Below are positions 14,788 through 23,670 of a stretch of DNA of 53,578 nt, piece after piece (the first letter of the stretch is position 1; the number at the start of each line of letters is the position of its first letter). The notes under the pieces were generated by a model. That model did no database searches and was not told the origin of the DNA. It saw only the letters and a program-made list of their open reading frames with translations. This DNA comes from an uncultured Candidatus Melainabacteria bacterium. GTDB lineage: Bacteria > Cyanobacteriota > Vampirovibrionia > Gastranaerophilales > Gastranaerophilaceae. Location of the stretch: NCBI GenBank assembly GCA_934757255.1, contig CAKVLL010000011.1, forward strand, positions 1 to 53,578. Direction: 5' to 3'. The translations under genes were made by a program, and so were the position numbers.

Positions 14788-16164
14788 TTATGAAACCTTA
14801 ACTTCTTTTTGTTTTACTCTAGAAGCAATAATTGATGCTGTAATTAAGCAGAATGCACCGATTAAGAAAGTGTATTCCCAGTGATAATTCACTCCGCCAA
14901 TTACACAGAACGAGCATCTGTTAATAATCCAAGAAACCAATGTGCAAACAAATACTTGAGGACCTGCAATAAAGATATTAAAGATACCCATTACAGAACC
15001 TTCCGTACCAGGTTTGATGTATTGAGAAAGCATTGCAAAAGGTAGAGCGCAAATACTTGCCCAGCCGATACCTGATAAAGCCATCAAAGCTGCAACAACT
15101 TTAACATCTTTTATAAATGCCATTCCTAAGAATGCCAATGCCATTGATAACATTGAAATGATGTGAACTTTTTTGTTGCCGAATTTAACTGATAAAACTC
15201 CAATTGGAATTGCAACAACAAAGCAAACAAGGTTGAAGATAGCAAAACAAATTGAAGAAAAGTTTGTTCCTGCTAGAACTGCGGAATCGTAGCTTGCTTT
15301 AACAACTTCCGATACGTTTGATAAATCAGGTACGCCATACACCGTGTGGATTGCATATTGAGTGAAATAAATCATCATACACATATTTCCAATCCAAGTA
15401 AAGAATTGCATCCAACAAATTTTACCAACTTCTGGCGATAGCGCAAAAAATTCTTTCAAAGATTTTACTAAATCAAATTTTTCTTTTTCTTCATTTTCTT
15501 TAGGTTGATATCTGCGTTCTTTAATCATTAAGCAAGTCCAAGCCATGCCAAGAGAGAACGCTAAAGCTGCCATAACAAATTGAGCGTTAATTGACATTTG
15601 ATAATTAAACGCCCATTTTAAAAATGGTGCTGTTCCTGCTGCAAAAACAGAACCTAAACCTATTGCTAAACTTATGTATGAGTTTGCAATTGAATGTTGT
15701 TCTTGCGGTACAACATCAGGAATCAACGCTCTATAAGGTCCTTGAGCAATATTAACACAAGCATCAAGAATCCAAATCATAACCGCTGCAAAGCAAAGTG
15801 CAGCCAAAGCCGGAAATTTAATATGAAGAGTTGATGAAATGAAGTTTGTAATTAATTCTGAATTTGGTAGTGCCCATAGAGCTAAAGCTGAAAGTAAAGC
15901 ACCACCTAACAAATAAGGTCTTCTTCTGCCGAAAGGAGAAGTGGTTTTATCACTCAAAGCCCCGATTACAGGTTGAACCACCATACCCGTGAATGGACCG
16001 GCAAGCCAAATTAAACCGAATAAAAATGGTGAAGCACCAAGGTTTTCGGTAACAGGACCTGATAAAATAATTCTCATTTGCCACGCAAATTGCAAGCCAA
16101 AAAATCCAAGAGCAAAGCTCAAAAATTTTGCTGTTGAAAAACGTTTTAAAACATTCTCTTCCAT
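14788..16164 (-). CDS. MFS sugar-type transporter (SLC45/GPH-like)
   Basis: 458 residues, about 12 hydrophobic helices. The loop between helices 2 and 3 reads GALSDKTTSPFGRRRPYLL, close to the D-R-x-GRRRP motif of sucrose/maltose-type symporters; the N-terminus also fits that group. A strong AGGAGGGG lies 6 nt before the ATG, and TATAAT (16187-16192, minus strand) 22 nt before. It is the first gene of a two-gene unit with the radical SAM protein, which suggests a modified small molecule that is also moved, but the substrate is unknown. Confidence 0.85.
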   Translation of the reverse strand: MEENVLKRFSTAKFLSFALGFFGLQFAWQMRIILSGPVTENLGASPFLFGLIWLAGPFTGMVVQPVIGALSDKTTSPFGRRRPYLLGGALLSALALWALPNSELITNFISSTLHIKFPALAALCFAAVMIWILDACVNIAQGPYRALIPDVVPQEQHSIANSYISLAIGLGSVFAAGTAPFLKWAFNYQMSINAQFVMAALAFSLGMAWTCLMIKERRYQPKENEEKEKFDLVKSLKEFFALSPEVGKICWMQFFTWIGNMCMMIYFTQYAIHTVYGVPDLSNVSEVVKASYDSAVLAGTNFSSICFAIFNLVCFVVAIPIGVLSVKFGNKKVHIISMLSMALAFLGMAFIKDVKVVAALMALSGIGWASICALPFAMLSQYIKPGTEGSVMGIFNIFIAGPQVFVCTLVSWIINRCSFCVIGGVNYHWEYTFLIGAFCLITASIIASRVKQKEVKVS

Positions 16165-16372
16165 GTATTTCCCCTCCTAAATAACTATTATACTTAGTTT
16201 ACAGGTAACAAAAACTTGCGTCAAGCAATTTGTAATACTATTGTTTTTATAATTTTTGAAATGTTATTATTTCGTCATTTTTTAAAATATCCTCTATTTA
16301 AACGATTTGTTTTATTCTTAATATTGTTATGGTATATGTGTAGAGAACTCTAGTAAGAAGGAAAGGAATAGT

Positions 16373-16984
16373 ATGGCAAAAATTGATAAGGTATCAGGTT
16401 TTAACCTAGGTCAAAAAATCGCTAACCCTTTCAAAACATCACGTAGTATGTCTACCCCAAATCCATTCAAGTACTCTAACTTTGAGGGCAACACATTACC
16501 ATTCGCTGATGTATTTGAAGGATTTGAAAACAAAAATGTAAGCAAAATCAGAATGATTTCATCTTCTGTAATGGGAAGTATGACTAAATTCCGTTCAAGC
16601 ATTACTGAACCAATTGTTAATTTCGTTAATAGAATTGGTGCAGGTATTTCAAGTGCTTGGGATTATGCTAAAAATACAACTGTAACTGATTCAGTTAAAG
16701 ACTTAGGCAAAGGTATTTCTAACAAAGTTTCTGAAATGGGTAAAAATATTTCTGAAAAAATGCCTTCATTCAATATGCCTACAATAAATATGCCATCTTT
16801 GCATATTAGCTCAAACATTTCAGGAATCGGCAAAAACTTGTCTGACAAGTGGTCAAATATGATTAGCAAAATCAATATTCCGCACCATGAAAAAATTTCT
16901 TCAGACATGCCTGTATGTGAATTGAGATCTATGTGGGAAAATATAAATGCAGAAGCAGCAAACAAAGAAAGCATGGTGGCATAA
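16373..16984 (+). CDS. unknown repetitive amphipathic protein (203 residues)
   Basis: No known family. The middle (90-180) is built of short Lys/Asn/Ser-rich amphipathic segments such as KDLGKGISNKVSEMGKN and IGKNLSDKWSNMI, separated by NMPTINMPSL. No membrane segment; the N-terminus is basic. The pattern resembles helical proteins that bind membranes or polymers, but no function can be given. GAAGGAAAGG lies before the ATG. The stop codon overlaps the next start (TAATG), so the two genes form one translational unit. Confidence 0.75.
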   Translation: MAKIDKVSGFNLGQKIANPFKTSRSMSTPNPFKYSNFEGNTLPFADVFEGFENKNVSKIRMISSSVMGSMTKFRSSITEPIVNFVNRIGAGISSAWDYAKNTTVTDSVKDLGKGISNKVSEMGKNISEKMPSFNMPTINMPSLHISSNISGIGKNLSDKWSNMISKINIPHHEKISSDMPVCELRSMWENINAEAANKESMVA

Positions 16985-17340
16985 TGAATAAAAATGTTGC
17001 TGAAATTATTGATGCTCTTGCAGCTCACGAAGACAACGCTTCTATTGGAGTTTTAGAAGAGTTGGGAACAAATTCTCCTGATAACGAAATTAGAGAATAC
17101 ACTTCTCGTGCTTTAGTTAGGAAAAATATTCATGATTCATTAAAAGTTGTTATTATCAACCAAGGTAAAGGTATCAATGACCTTTCTCCTTCAGTTGCGA
17201 TGAGTACAATTAATGAAATTTTGTCATTAAAAGATAAATCTGAAGTTATTAGAATCTTAGATGACACAATTAACATGCACTCTGATGAGTCTGTTAAAGA
17301 AAATGCTCGTTCTGTAAAATCATTACTTGCACTAAGCTAA
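16984..17340 (+). CDS. unknown small helical protein, coupled to the preceding gene
   Basis: 118 residues, all helical by composition, with three repeats of about 35 residues that recall HEAT-like units (DNASIGVLEEL, DSLKVVIINQ, SEVIRILDDT). No catalytic motif. The ATG at 16984 shares its A with the TAA of the upstream gene. A longer frame from 16933 exists but would overlap the upstream gene by 50 nt and lacks a ribosome-binding site. A strong terminator follows. Confidence 0.7.
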   Translation: MNKNVAEIIDALAAHEDNASIGVLEELGTNSPDNEIREYTSRALVRKNIHDSLKVVIINQGKGINDLSPSVAMSTINEILSLKDKSEVIRILDDTINMHSDESVKENARSVKSLLALS

Positions 17341-17363
17341 AATAAATAACGAAAAATAAAAGA

Positions 17364-17399
17364 AGAGAAGTTGTCAGAAATGCGACTTCTCTTTTTTTT
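17364..17399 (+). terminator. rho-independent terminator
   Basis: Ten-bp stem (17364-17373 with 17383-17392, one G-T pair), 9-nt loop, seven T. Confidence 0.85.
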
Positions 17400-17432
17400 A
17401 TATATTAGTAACGTGTATTTATTGTAATTTGA

Positions 17433-18038
17433 TTATTTGATTATTACTATATCGCCACGTTTTGTTTCAGCAGCAAGTTGTTTTATTACTTCATTGTCCA
17501 TTCTCATACATCCATGTGAAACATATTTCCCTAAGCTTTCTAAGTCGTTAGTACCGTGAATGAATTCTCCGGTTTCTTTCTGCTCACCGGTTTGCGGGTT
17601 TATGCTATTTATACAAATTATTTTAGGACCGTATGCAGCAGGGTTACGTCTTCTTTTCGTATGTCTTGGGGCAGATTTGTATGGATATATTTCTGTGTGA
17701 GTGACGATTCTAACTCCTTTGCTGGTCGGTGTTGAAGGTTTTCCGCTTGCAATTAAGTAAGCGGTTTTTGCTTTACCTTGAATATCGTATTTGTACAAAA
17801 CGTTTTTGCTCAAATCAACGACAAATTTTGCAGTCTTATTTTCTCCCATAATTCTCACATCAGGATTTGGTGCACCAGCTAATACATCTTTATCAGAAGT
17901 TCCTTCCGGAGGCGCAACAATTGTTATAAAGTCGTCATCTTCTTGTTGGAAATTAGACGTAACCCTACTTGCAACACAAGGTGCTGCAGCTAAAATACAT
18001 CCGAGGCTAAATGTTTTTATGGGACTCAAAATTTTCAT
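17433..18038 (-). CDS. L,D-transpeptidase (YkuD family), secreted
   Basis: Cross-links peptidoglycan stem peptides, or attaches proteins to them, in the periplasm. 201 residues: signal peptide (MKILSPIKTF then LGCILAAAPCVA, cleavage near 22-24), then a YkuD domain with His161 (HGTN) and the catalytic SHGCMRM, nucleophile Cys177. The ATG at 18038 is chosen because it gives a proper signal peptide; the alternative TTG at 18059 adds seven residues before it. No clear ribosome-binding site for either. Confidence 0.88.
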   Translation of the reverse strand: MKILSPIKTFSLGCILAAAPCVASRVTSNFQQEDDDFITIVAPPEGTSDKDVLAGAPNPDVRIMGENKTAKFVVDLSKNVLYKYDIQGKAKTAYLIASGKPSTPTSKGVRIVTHTEIYPYKSAPRHTKRRRNPAAYGPKIICINSINPQTGEQKETGEFIHGTNDLESLGKYVSHGCMRMDNEVIKQLAAETKRGDIVIIK

Positions 18039-18095
18039 ACTATTGATAAAACACGTCAAAATAAAATTTGTTAGTAATAACTATATTTTGATAGA

Positions 18096-18743
18096 CTACT
18101 TTCTGCTTCCCCAAATCTTATCCCAAAAACTACGCGCAGGTTGGCTTTCCAGTTGCTCGATTCTTTGAGATAATTCTTTGTTATGTTCTAATAATTCTTT
18201 TACTTGTTTTGCCAATATTTCGTTATCTCTTTTAAAACCACCGGCTTCAACAAGTTTATTCACCATGTCCGAATTTGTAATATCATCGCTAATTTTTTTA
18301 GCAACAGCTTCTGCTAGCATTTGAAGAGTTTGAGAAGATACATCAAGCGTAAAGCTTTTTCCTTGTGGAATAACTTCTGGTGCTTTTTCTTCTTGCATAA
18401 CAATCTCGGTCGATGTATTTTCTTCGGATGTATCGTTTTGTTTATTTAAAAGATCGCTAACCATAATTGGTTGAACAGATTGTGGTTGTTCAGAATTCTT
18501 TTCAACTTTAGCTTCCATTCTACTTAATTTTGTAATAATTTGTTCATCACTATAACCTTGTGCTTTTAGTGAGATTCCTTTTTTTATTTTTTCTAAAGCC
18601 AAATCATCATAAAATTCTAAACCATCTTCGTCTTCATAAATTGATTCAATTTTCCAATCTTCTAAGAACAAATCAAGCGAATGCTTGTCTATATAATAAT
18701 TTTCTGTATTTAAACTTTTCAAAATACTTTCTCTGTTAAACAT
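18096..18743 (-). CDS. unknown protein: MerR-like N-terminus and C-terminal coiled coil
   Basis: 215 residues. Residues 20-75 (SLDLFLEDWKIE..., LALEKIKKGISLKAQGYSDEQI) look like a MerR-type winged helix with its wing and the typical GYS-x-EQI turn. An acidic, unstructured linker follows (80-125), then a long coiled coil (130-205) and a basic end FWDKIWGSRK. A DNA-binding or scaffold role is possible, but this is a weak match. Lies 39 nt upstream of the L,D-transpeptidase start-side region, on the same strand as smpB. Confidence 0.6.
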   Translation of the reverse strand: MFNRESILKSLNTENYYIDKHSLDLFLEDWKIESIYEDEDGLEFYDDLALEKIKKGISLKAQGYSDEQIITKLSRMEAKVEKNSEQPQSVQPIMVSDLLNKQNDTSEENTSTEIVMQEEKAPEVIPQGKSFTLDVSSQTLQMLAEAVAKKISDDITNSDMVNKLVEAGGFKRDNEILAKQVKELLEHNKELSQRIEQLESQPARSFWDKIWGSRK

Positions 18744-18784
18744 CCGCTATACCCCACTTTTATTGAGCATAAATGCTCTTTTTA

Positions 18785-19231
18785 TTATTTTTTCATTAAT
18801 CTTGCAATATCACGTTCTTGAGTTTTTTTGGTTATGGCTTCTCGTTTGTCATAAAGTTTTTTACCTTTTGCCAAACCTATTTCAAGTTTAGCAAAACCAT
18901 TTGTTAAAAACAATTCTAAAGGAACAATTGTTACACCATCTTTTTTTACTTTATCTTGAATTTTCAAAATTTCACGTTTATTGAGAAGAAGTTTTCTGAC
19001 TCTATCTGGTTTATGATTGTATCTATTGCCTTGATCGTACGGAGAAATGTGCATACCATACAAAAACATTTCATTATTTTCAATTTTTGCAAAAGAATCT
19101 TTGAGGTTAAGCATACCCTTGCGAATTGACTTAATCTCAGTTCCGGTTAAGACGATTCCGGCAATAAACTTATCAAAAATCAAAAAATCATGAAAAGCTT
19201 TTCTGTTTGTAGATATGACTTTTTTATCCAT
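18785..19231 (-). CDS. smpB: SsrA-binding protein
   Basis: Binds tmRNA and brings it to stalled ribosomes. 148 residues, normal length, with the OB-fold core LTGTEIKSIRKGMLNLKDSF, MHISPYDQGN, and the basic C-terminal tail KGKKLYDKREAITKKTQERD that inserts in the mRNA channel. The ATG at 19231 is chosen; a longer frame to 19306 adds non-family residues. There is no ribosome-binding site: a perfect TATAAT ends 6 nt before the ATG, so the mRNA probably begins at the start codon. tmRNA itself is not in the window. Confidence 0.95.
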   Translation of the reverse strand: MDKKVISTNRKAFHDFLIFDKFIAGIVLTGTEIKSIRKGMLNLKDSFAKIENNEMFLYGMHISPYDQGNRYNHKPDRVRKLLLNKREILKIQDKVKKDGVTIVPLELFLTNGFAKLEIGLAKGKKLYDKREAITKKTQERDIARLMKK

Positions 19232-19237
19232 AAATTT

Positions 19238-19266
19238 ATTATAATTCAAAATAAAATCTTTGAAAA
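19238..19266 (-). promoter_or_regulatory. promoter of smpB, leaderless type
   Basis: Minus strand TTTTCA (19261-19266), 17-bp spacer, TATAAT (19238-19243), then 6 nt to the ATG. Confidence 0.6.
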
Positions 19267-19329
19267 GAAAAATGTTTGTTTTACAATATAAGTGTAAAAT
19301 CAACACTAGAAGAAATAGGGATTAAAAGA

Positions 19330-21123
19330 ATGGCAAATAAGAATATTAGAAACATCGCTATTATTGCCCACGTTGACCATGGTAAAACAACTATGGTTGA
19401 TTGTATGCTTAAACAAAGCGGTGCATTTAGAGAAAATCAACAAGTTCAAGAACGTGTACTTGATAATAACGATTTGGAAAGAGAAAGAGGAATTACAATT
19501 CTTTCTAAAAATATTGCGATTGACTATAAAGGTATAAAAATCAACGTAGTTGATACTCCTGGTCACGCAGATTTCGGTGGTGAAGTTGAACGTGTATTGG
19601 GTATGGTTGATGGTGCTTTATTAATTGTTGACGCAGCAGAAGGCCCAATGCCTCAGACGAGATTTGTTTTATCAAAAGCATTAGAACTTGGAATTAAAAT
19701 TATTGTAGTAATTAATAAAATCGATAAACCGGCGGCTGATCCTGACGGAACATTGGATAAGGTTTTTGATTTATTCACAGAATTAACGGACAGAGAAGAC
19801 TTAATCGACTTCCCTTATATTTACGCAAGCAGTTTGAACGGTTTTGCAATCAAACATCTCGATGATGAAAGAAAAGACATGGTTCCTCTTTTAGATTGTA
19901 TTATTGAAAACATTCATGAACCTGCCGGTGATTCAACAAAACCTTTCCAATTCAGAGCAACAACTCTTGATTATAACGAATACGTAGGAAGAATTGTAAT
20001 TGGCAGAGTTGCAAATGGTATAATTCACTCACAAGACCAAGTTGCTTGGATTGACCATGAAGGAAAGGTTACTAAAGGGAAAGTTACAAAATTATTCGGT
20101 TTCCATGATTTAGGACGTGTAGAAATTGCTGAAGCAGAAGCCGGAGATATTGTTGGTATTGCAGGTTTTTCTGATATTCATATCGGTGAAACTCTTTGTG
20201 ACCCTAATAACATTGAAGCTTTGCCTTTAATTAAAGTTGACGAACCGACTTTGCAAATGAATTTCTCTGTTAATGACAGCCCGTTTGCAGGTCAAGAAGG
20301 TAAATTTGTTACTTCAAGACAACTTAGAAAAAGACTTTATGATGAATTAGAAAAGAATGTGAGTTTGAGAGTTGAAGATACTGATTCAACCGATTGTTTC
20401 AAAGTTAGCGGTAGAGGCGAACTTCACTTGGGTATTTTAATTGAAACAATGCGTAGAGAAGGTTATGAATTCCAAGTTTCTAAACCGGAAGTTATTTTTA
20501 AAGGTGAAGGCGAAAACTTGCAAGAACCATTTGAAGATTTGTTGGTTGACGTTCCTGAAGAATACGCCGGCTCTTGTATCGACAGACTTTCAGGCAGAAA
20601 AGCTACTATGATTGAAATGCAAAATGCTAATGGTAGAACAAACATGAAATTTTCAATTCCTGCCAGAGGATTGATTGGTTTCCGTTCAGAATTTATTCGT
20701 ATGACTCGTGGTGAAGGTATTATGTATCACACATTTGACGAATACAAACCTTATGCCGGTGATATTCCAAAACAAAGAAGCGGTTCAATTTTAGCACACG
20801 AACAAGGCGAAGCAATTCCTTATGCATTGGCTCAATTTGAAGATAGAGGTGTATTCTTTGTTACACCAAAAACTAAGGTATACAGAGGTATGATTATCGG
20901 TGAAGGTAACAGACCTCAAGATATCGTAGTTAACATCTGTAAGACTAAAAAATTAACCAATATGAGAAGTGCGACAGCCGATGTAATGGTAACTTTACAA
21001 GCTCATAAAGAACTTTCTTTGGAAGATTGTTTGGAATACATTGGCGATGACGAACTTGTTGAAATTACTCCTGAAAATATCAGAATGAGAAAACAAGATT
21101 TGGTTAAATTTAAGAGTATTTAG
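19330..21123 (+). CDS. typA: ribosome-binding GTPase TypA/BipA
   Basis: Translational GTPase that acts in ribosome assembly and stress response. 597 residues: G1 AHVDHGKTT, G2 RERGITI, G3 DTPGHADFGGE, G4 NKID in the first 200, then domains II, III, V and the BipA-specific C-terminal domain (LTNMRSATADVMVTL). The ATG at 19330 matches the family start MANKNIRNIAIIAHVD and has AGGGAT upstream. Divergent from smpB. Confidence 0.95.
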   Translation: MANKNIRNIAIIAHVDHGKTTMVDCMLKQSGAFRENQQVQERVLDNNDLERERGITILSKNIAIDYKGIKINVVDTPGHADFGGEVERVLGMVDGALLIVDAAEGPMPQTRFVLSKALELGIKIIVVINKIDKPAADPDGTLDKVFDLFTELTDREDLIDFPYIYASSLNGFAIKHLDDERKDMVPLLDCIIENIHEPAGDSTKPFQFRATTLDYNEYVGRIVIGRVANGIIHSQDQVAWIDHEGKVTKGKVTKLFGFHDLGRVEIAEAEAGDIVGIAGFSDIHIGETLCDPNNIEALPLIKVDEPTLQMNFSVNDSPFAGQEGKFVTSRQLRKRLYDELEKNVSLRVEDTDSTDCFKVSGRGELHLGILIETMRREGYEFQVSKPEVIFKGEGENLQEPFEDLLVDVPEEYAGSCIDRLSGRKATMIEMQNANGRTNMKFSIPARGLIGFRSEFIRMTRGEGIMYHTFDEYKPYAGDIPKQRSGSILAHEQGEAIPYALAQFEDRGVFFVTPKTKVYRGMIIGEGNRPQDIVVNICKTKKLTNMRSATADVMVTLQAHKELSLEDCLEYIGDDELVEITPENIRMRKQDLVKFKSI

Positions 21124-21150
21124 TTGAATGTTTTAAAAGTGAATTTTTAT

Positions 21151-21182
21151 ATAGAGGCGACTGCTTATGCAGTCGCCTCTAT
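21151..21182 (+). terminator. perfect 14-bp hairpin after typA
   Basis: Stem 21151-21164 with 21169-21182, TTAT loop. Only a weak A/T tail follows on either strand, so it may also act as an mRNA 3'-end stabiliser. Confidence 0.6.
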
Positions 21183-21239
21183 TATTGATAGGAATAATTT
21201 TTAATTAACAAATACCCACCCTCATCTGTAAGGCTCAGC

Positions 21240-21310
21240 ATAGCTTCGCCAACAGCTGTGACATTCCTAATTAAGGATGTTTGGGATGGGTATTAGTTAG
21301 AAGGTTTCGA
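21240..21310 (+). other. structured non-coding stretch before the tandem units
   Basis: No gene. ATACCCA near 21217 pairs with TGGGTAT near 21288, enclosing a CATTCCT/AGGATG hairpin around 21260-21285. It joins unit 0 of the tRNA-linked repeat array at AGGTTTCG. Confidence 0.4.
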
Positions 21311-21403
21311 ATGGAGGTAGTCGAGTCCGAATGTGAATGAGGTGAGACGTATAAAAATATCTACCAATTTCACCCCTTTTATATTAAAATATCTTTATAT
21401 CAT
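21311..21403 (+). repeat. tRNA-Leu-linked tandem unit 0 (partial, diverged)
   Basis: Matches the last 93-94 nt of units A and B except for one missing A and two substitutions (in the antisense D-arm part). Confidence 0.85.
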
Positions 21404-21547
21404 GTCGATATGGTAAGGACTCCAGAGAAAGCTGACTTAATGTCAGGTTTCGCATGGAGGTAGTCGAGTCCGAATGTGAATGAGGTGAGACGTATAAAAA
21501 ATATCTACCAATTCCACCTCTTTTATATTAAAATATCTTTATATCAT
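21404..21547 (+). repeat. tRNA-Leu-linked tandem unit A (144 bp)
   Basis: Begins with GTCGATATGGT, the first 11 nt of the tRNA-Leu(CAG) gene at 21692. Then comes a structured insert: GGACTC (21417) pairs with GAGTCC (21466), enclosing a CTGAC/GTCAG hairpin. TCTACCAATTCCACC (21504-21518), the reverse complement of tRNA positions 9-23, follows, and a 29-nt A/T-rich linker closes the unit. Confidence 0.9.
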
Positions 21548-21691
21548 GTCGATATGGTAAGGACTCCAGAGAAAGCTGACTTAATGTCAGGTTTCGCATG
21601 GAGGTAGTCGAGTCCGAATGTGAATGAGGTGAGACGTATAAAAAATATCTACCAATTCCACCTCTTTTATATTAAAATATCTTTATATCAT
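21548..21691 (+). repeat. tRNA-Leu-linked tandem unit B (144 bp)
   Basis: By eye identical to unit A over all 144 bp. Its antisense D-arm is at 21648-21662, 29 nt before the functional tRNA start, so in a transcript it could pair with tRNA positions 9-23 (21700-21714). Confidence 0.9.
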
Positions 21692-21773
21692 GTCGATATG
21701 GTGGAATTGGTAGACACGCATGATTCAGGTTCATGTGGAGCAATCCTTGGGGGTTCAAGTCCCCCTATCGATA
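21692..21773 (+). tRNA. tRNA-Leu(CAG)
   Basis: 82 nt. Acceptor GTCGATA pairs with TATCGAT (first pair G-T), discriminator A. Anticodon stem CATGA/TCATG with loop TTCAGGT gives anticodon CAG, decoding CUG. A long variable arm marks it as class II; T-arm GGGGG/CCCCC with TTCAAGT. The 3' CCA is not encoded. Confidence 0.93.
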
Positions 21774-21816
21774 TTTATTAAACTTAAACCTACAGCATCC
21801 AAAACATTTTACACTT

Positions 21817-21844
21817 TTGACAAAATACATTATTCTGGGATAAT
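21817..21844 (+). promoter_or_regulatory. promoter of the ORF6N gene, leaderless type
   Basis: Perfect TTGACA (21817-21822), 16-bp spacer, GATAAT (21839-21844), then 6 nt to ATG 21851. Confidence 0.7.
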
Positions 21845-21850
21845 TGAAAC

Positions 21851-22372
21851 ATGGATGAAGTTTTGCAAATTAAGAATTTAATTTACACCATACGTGGACA
21901 TAGAGTAATGTTAGACTCGGATTTAGCTATGTTGTATAAAGTTGAAACGAAAGCTCTAAATCAAGCTGTAAAGAGAAATATCAAACGTTTTCCTTCAAAC
22001 TTTATGTTTCAACTTACTAAAGATGAGTGGCTAAATCTAAGGTCACAATTTGTGACCTTTAAAAATGATATACGTAAATACACTCCATACGTGTTTACAG
22101 AACAAGGTGTTGCAATGTTATCATCAGTGTTGCGTTCTGAAAAGGCTATTCAGATAAATATACAGATAATGAATACCTTCGTAGCTATGCGCCAATGGGC
22201 GATAGAAAACAAAGAATTGGCACAACGACTTGCCGAATTAGAGCACTATTTTATTGAACATTGCAAAAATCAAGAACAAGATTTGAAAAACTTGTATGAA
22301 GCTATTGGCTTACTTATGGATAGAACAAAACCAACCAAAATAGACTTCATTACTAATAATGAAACGAAGTAG
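21851..22372 (+). CDS. ORF6N-domain protein (phage/mobile-element type)
   Basis: 173 residues. Residues 5-120 match the ORF6N domain as I know it: IYTIRGHRVMLDSDLAMLY, ALNQAVKRNIKRFPSNFMFQL, RSQFVTF, PYVFTEQGVAMLSSVLRS, IQIMNTFVAMR. A Gln/Glu-rich coiled coil follows. Such proteins are common in phages and islands and are thought to bind DNA. It sits alone 77 nt after tRNA-Leu(CAG), a usual place for an integrated remnant; no integrase is present. The mRNA looks leaderless. Confidence 0.88.
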   Translation: MDEVLQIKNLIYTIRGHRVMLDSDLAMLYKVETKALNQAVKRNIKRFPSNFMFQLTKDEWLNLRSQFVTFKNDIRKYTPYVFTEQGVAMLSSVLRSEKAIQINIQIMNTFVAMRQWAIENKELAQRLAELEHYFIEHCKNQEQDLKNLYEAIGLLMDRTKPTKIDFITNNETK

Positions 22373-22396
22373 CCATATAATACAAAGGAGAAATTG

Positions 22397-23653
22397 ATGG
22401 AAAAATTGAGAATCGGTATAATAGGTCTTGGAACAGTTGGGTCTGGCGTTTATAAAACGTTGGAAGAAATGGACAATATTGAGGTTGTAAAAATTGCGGT
22501 TAAAAACATCAATAAACCTCGTTCAGTAGAAGTTTCTCCTGAAATGTTAACCGATAATCCATATGAAATAGTTAATAATCCATCTATTGATGTTGTTGTT
22601 GAATTAATTGGCGGAGTTACACCTGCATGGGATTATATTTCCACTGCTATAAAAAACGGTAAACATATTGTTACTGCTAATAAAGAACTTCTTGCAAAAA
22701 AGGGAGAGGAACTGTTTAATTTGGCTGAAGAACACAATAAAGTTGTTTTGTATGAAGCTGCAATTGCTGGTGGCATCCCTATTATTATGCCAATTAAGAC
22801 GATTTTAGCCGGCAATAAAATCCGTAAAATAAATGCAATTTTGAACGGTACGACTAATTATATATTGACAAAAATGGATGCAGATGGTGCGTCTTATGAA
22901 GATGTTTTGAAAGAAGCTCAACAGCTTGGTTACGCGGAAACCGACCCTACCGGAGATGTAGAAGGTTTTGATGCTGCCTATAAAATTACAACTCTCGCTA
23001 CGATTGCCTTTAAAAAACGCATAAAAATTGAAAATGTCTACAGAGAGGGTATTACAAAAATTCGCAAGGAAGACATGGCGAAAGCAAATGAATTTGGCTA
23101 TAAAATTAAACTTATAGCAACTGCAACAATTGATGAAAATGATAATGCAGATGTAAGAGTTCATCCGATGTTGGTTTCAAAAGAATCTATGCTTGCTCAT
23201 ATTGATTATGTAAAAAATGCAATTGCAATAAGCGGTCATCCTATCGGAGATATTGTTTTATCCGGTCCGGGGGCTGGAGAATTTCCAACCGCAAGTTCTG
23301 TTGTAGGTGATATTTTAGCTATCGCAGCAGAATTTGGTAAAACTGATTATATGTTACCAATGATGAGATGCCATCATCATTCAAGAGCAAATGCCGTAAA
23401 AATAGAAGATACGGTTAATAAATATTATATTTCAATAACCGCGCCAAACGCGATTGGTGTAATTGCTAAAATTGGTACAATTTGTGCAAATAAAAATATT
23501 AGTTTATCAAGCATTTTGCAAAAAGGTGTTTCTAGTGATAATACAGCTGATATTACTGTTATTACTGAATACGCTCAAGAAAGATTGATAAAAGAAGTTG
23601 TGCAAGAACTTGATAATTGTACGGTGAACAGCATTATAAGAGTTGCTGATTAA
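22397..23653 (+). CDS. hom: homoserine dehydrogenase
   Basis: Reduces aspartate semialdehyde to homoserine for Thr and Met synthesis. 418 residues: NAD(P)-binding GLGTVGSGVY, then GTTNYILTKM and GYAETDPTGDVEGFDAAYKI (catalytic/substrate region), and a C-terminal ACT domain (ITAPNAIGVIAKIG) for feedback control. AAAGGAG lies 6 nt before ATG 22397; an in-frame TTG three bases earlier is less likely. Confidence 0.95.
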   Translation: MEKLRIGIIGLGTVGSGVYKTLEEMDNIEVVKIAVKNINKPRSVEVSPEMLTDNPYEIVNNPSIDVVVELIGGVTPAWDYISTAIKNGKHIVTANKELLAKKGEELFNLAEEHNKVVLYEAAIAGGIPIIMPIKTILAGNKIRKINAILNGTTNYILTKMDADGASYEDVLKEAQQLGYAETDPTGDVEGFDAAYKITTLATIAFKKRIKIENVYREGITKIRKEDMAKANEFGYKIKLIATATIDENDNADVRVHPMLVSKESMLAHIDYVKNAIAISGHPIGDIVLSGPGAGEFPTASSVVGDILAIAAEFGKTDYMLPMMRCHHHSRANAVKIEDTVNKYYISITAPNAIGVIAKIGTICANKNISLSSILQKGVSSDNTADITVITEYAQERLIKEVVQELDNCTVNSIIRVAD

Positions 23654-23670
23654 AATAATTTTTTATAACA

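Noticed and set aside
21240..21691. CRISPR array, because of tandem repeats
   Set aside because: Units are 144 bp, adjacent without spacers, and tied to the tRNA sequence; no cas gene is near.
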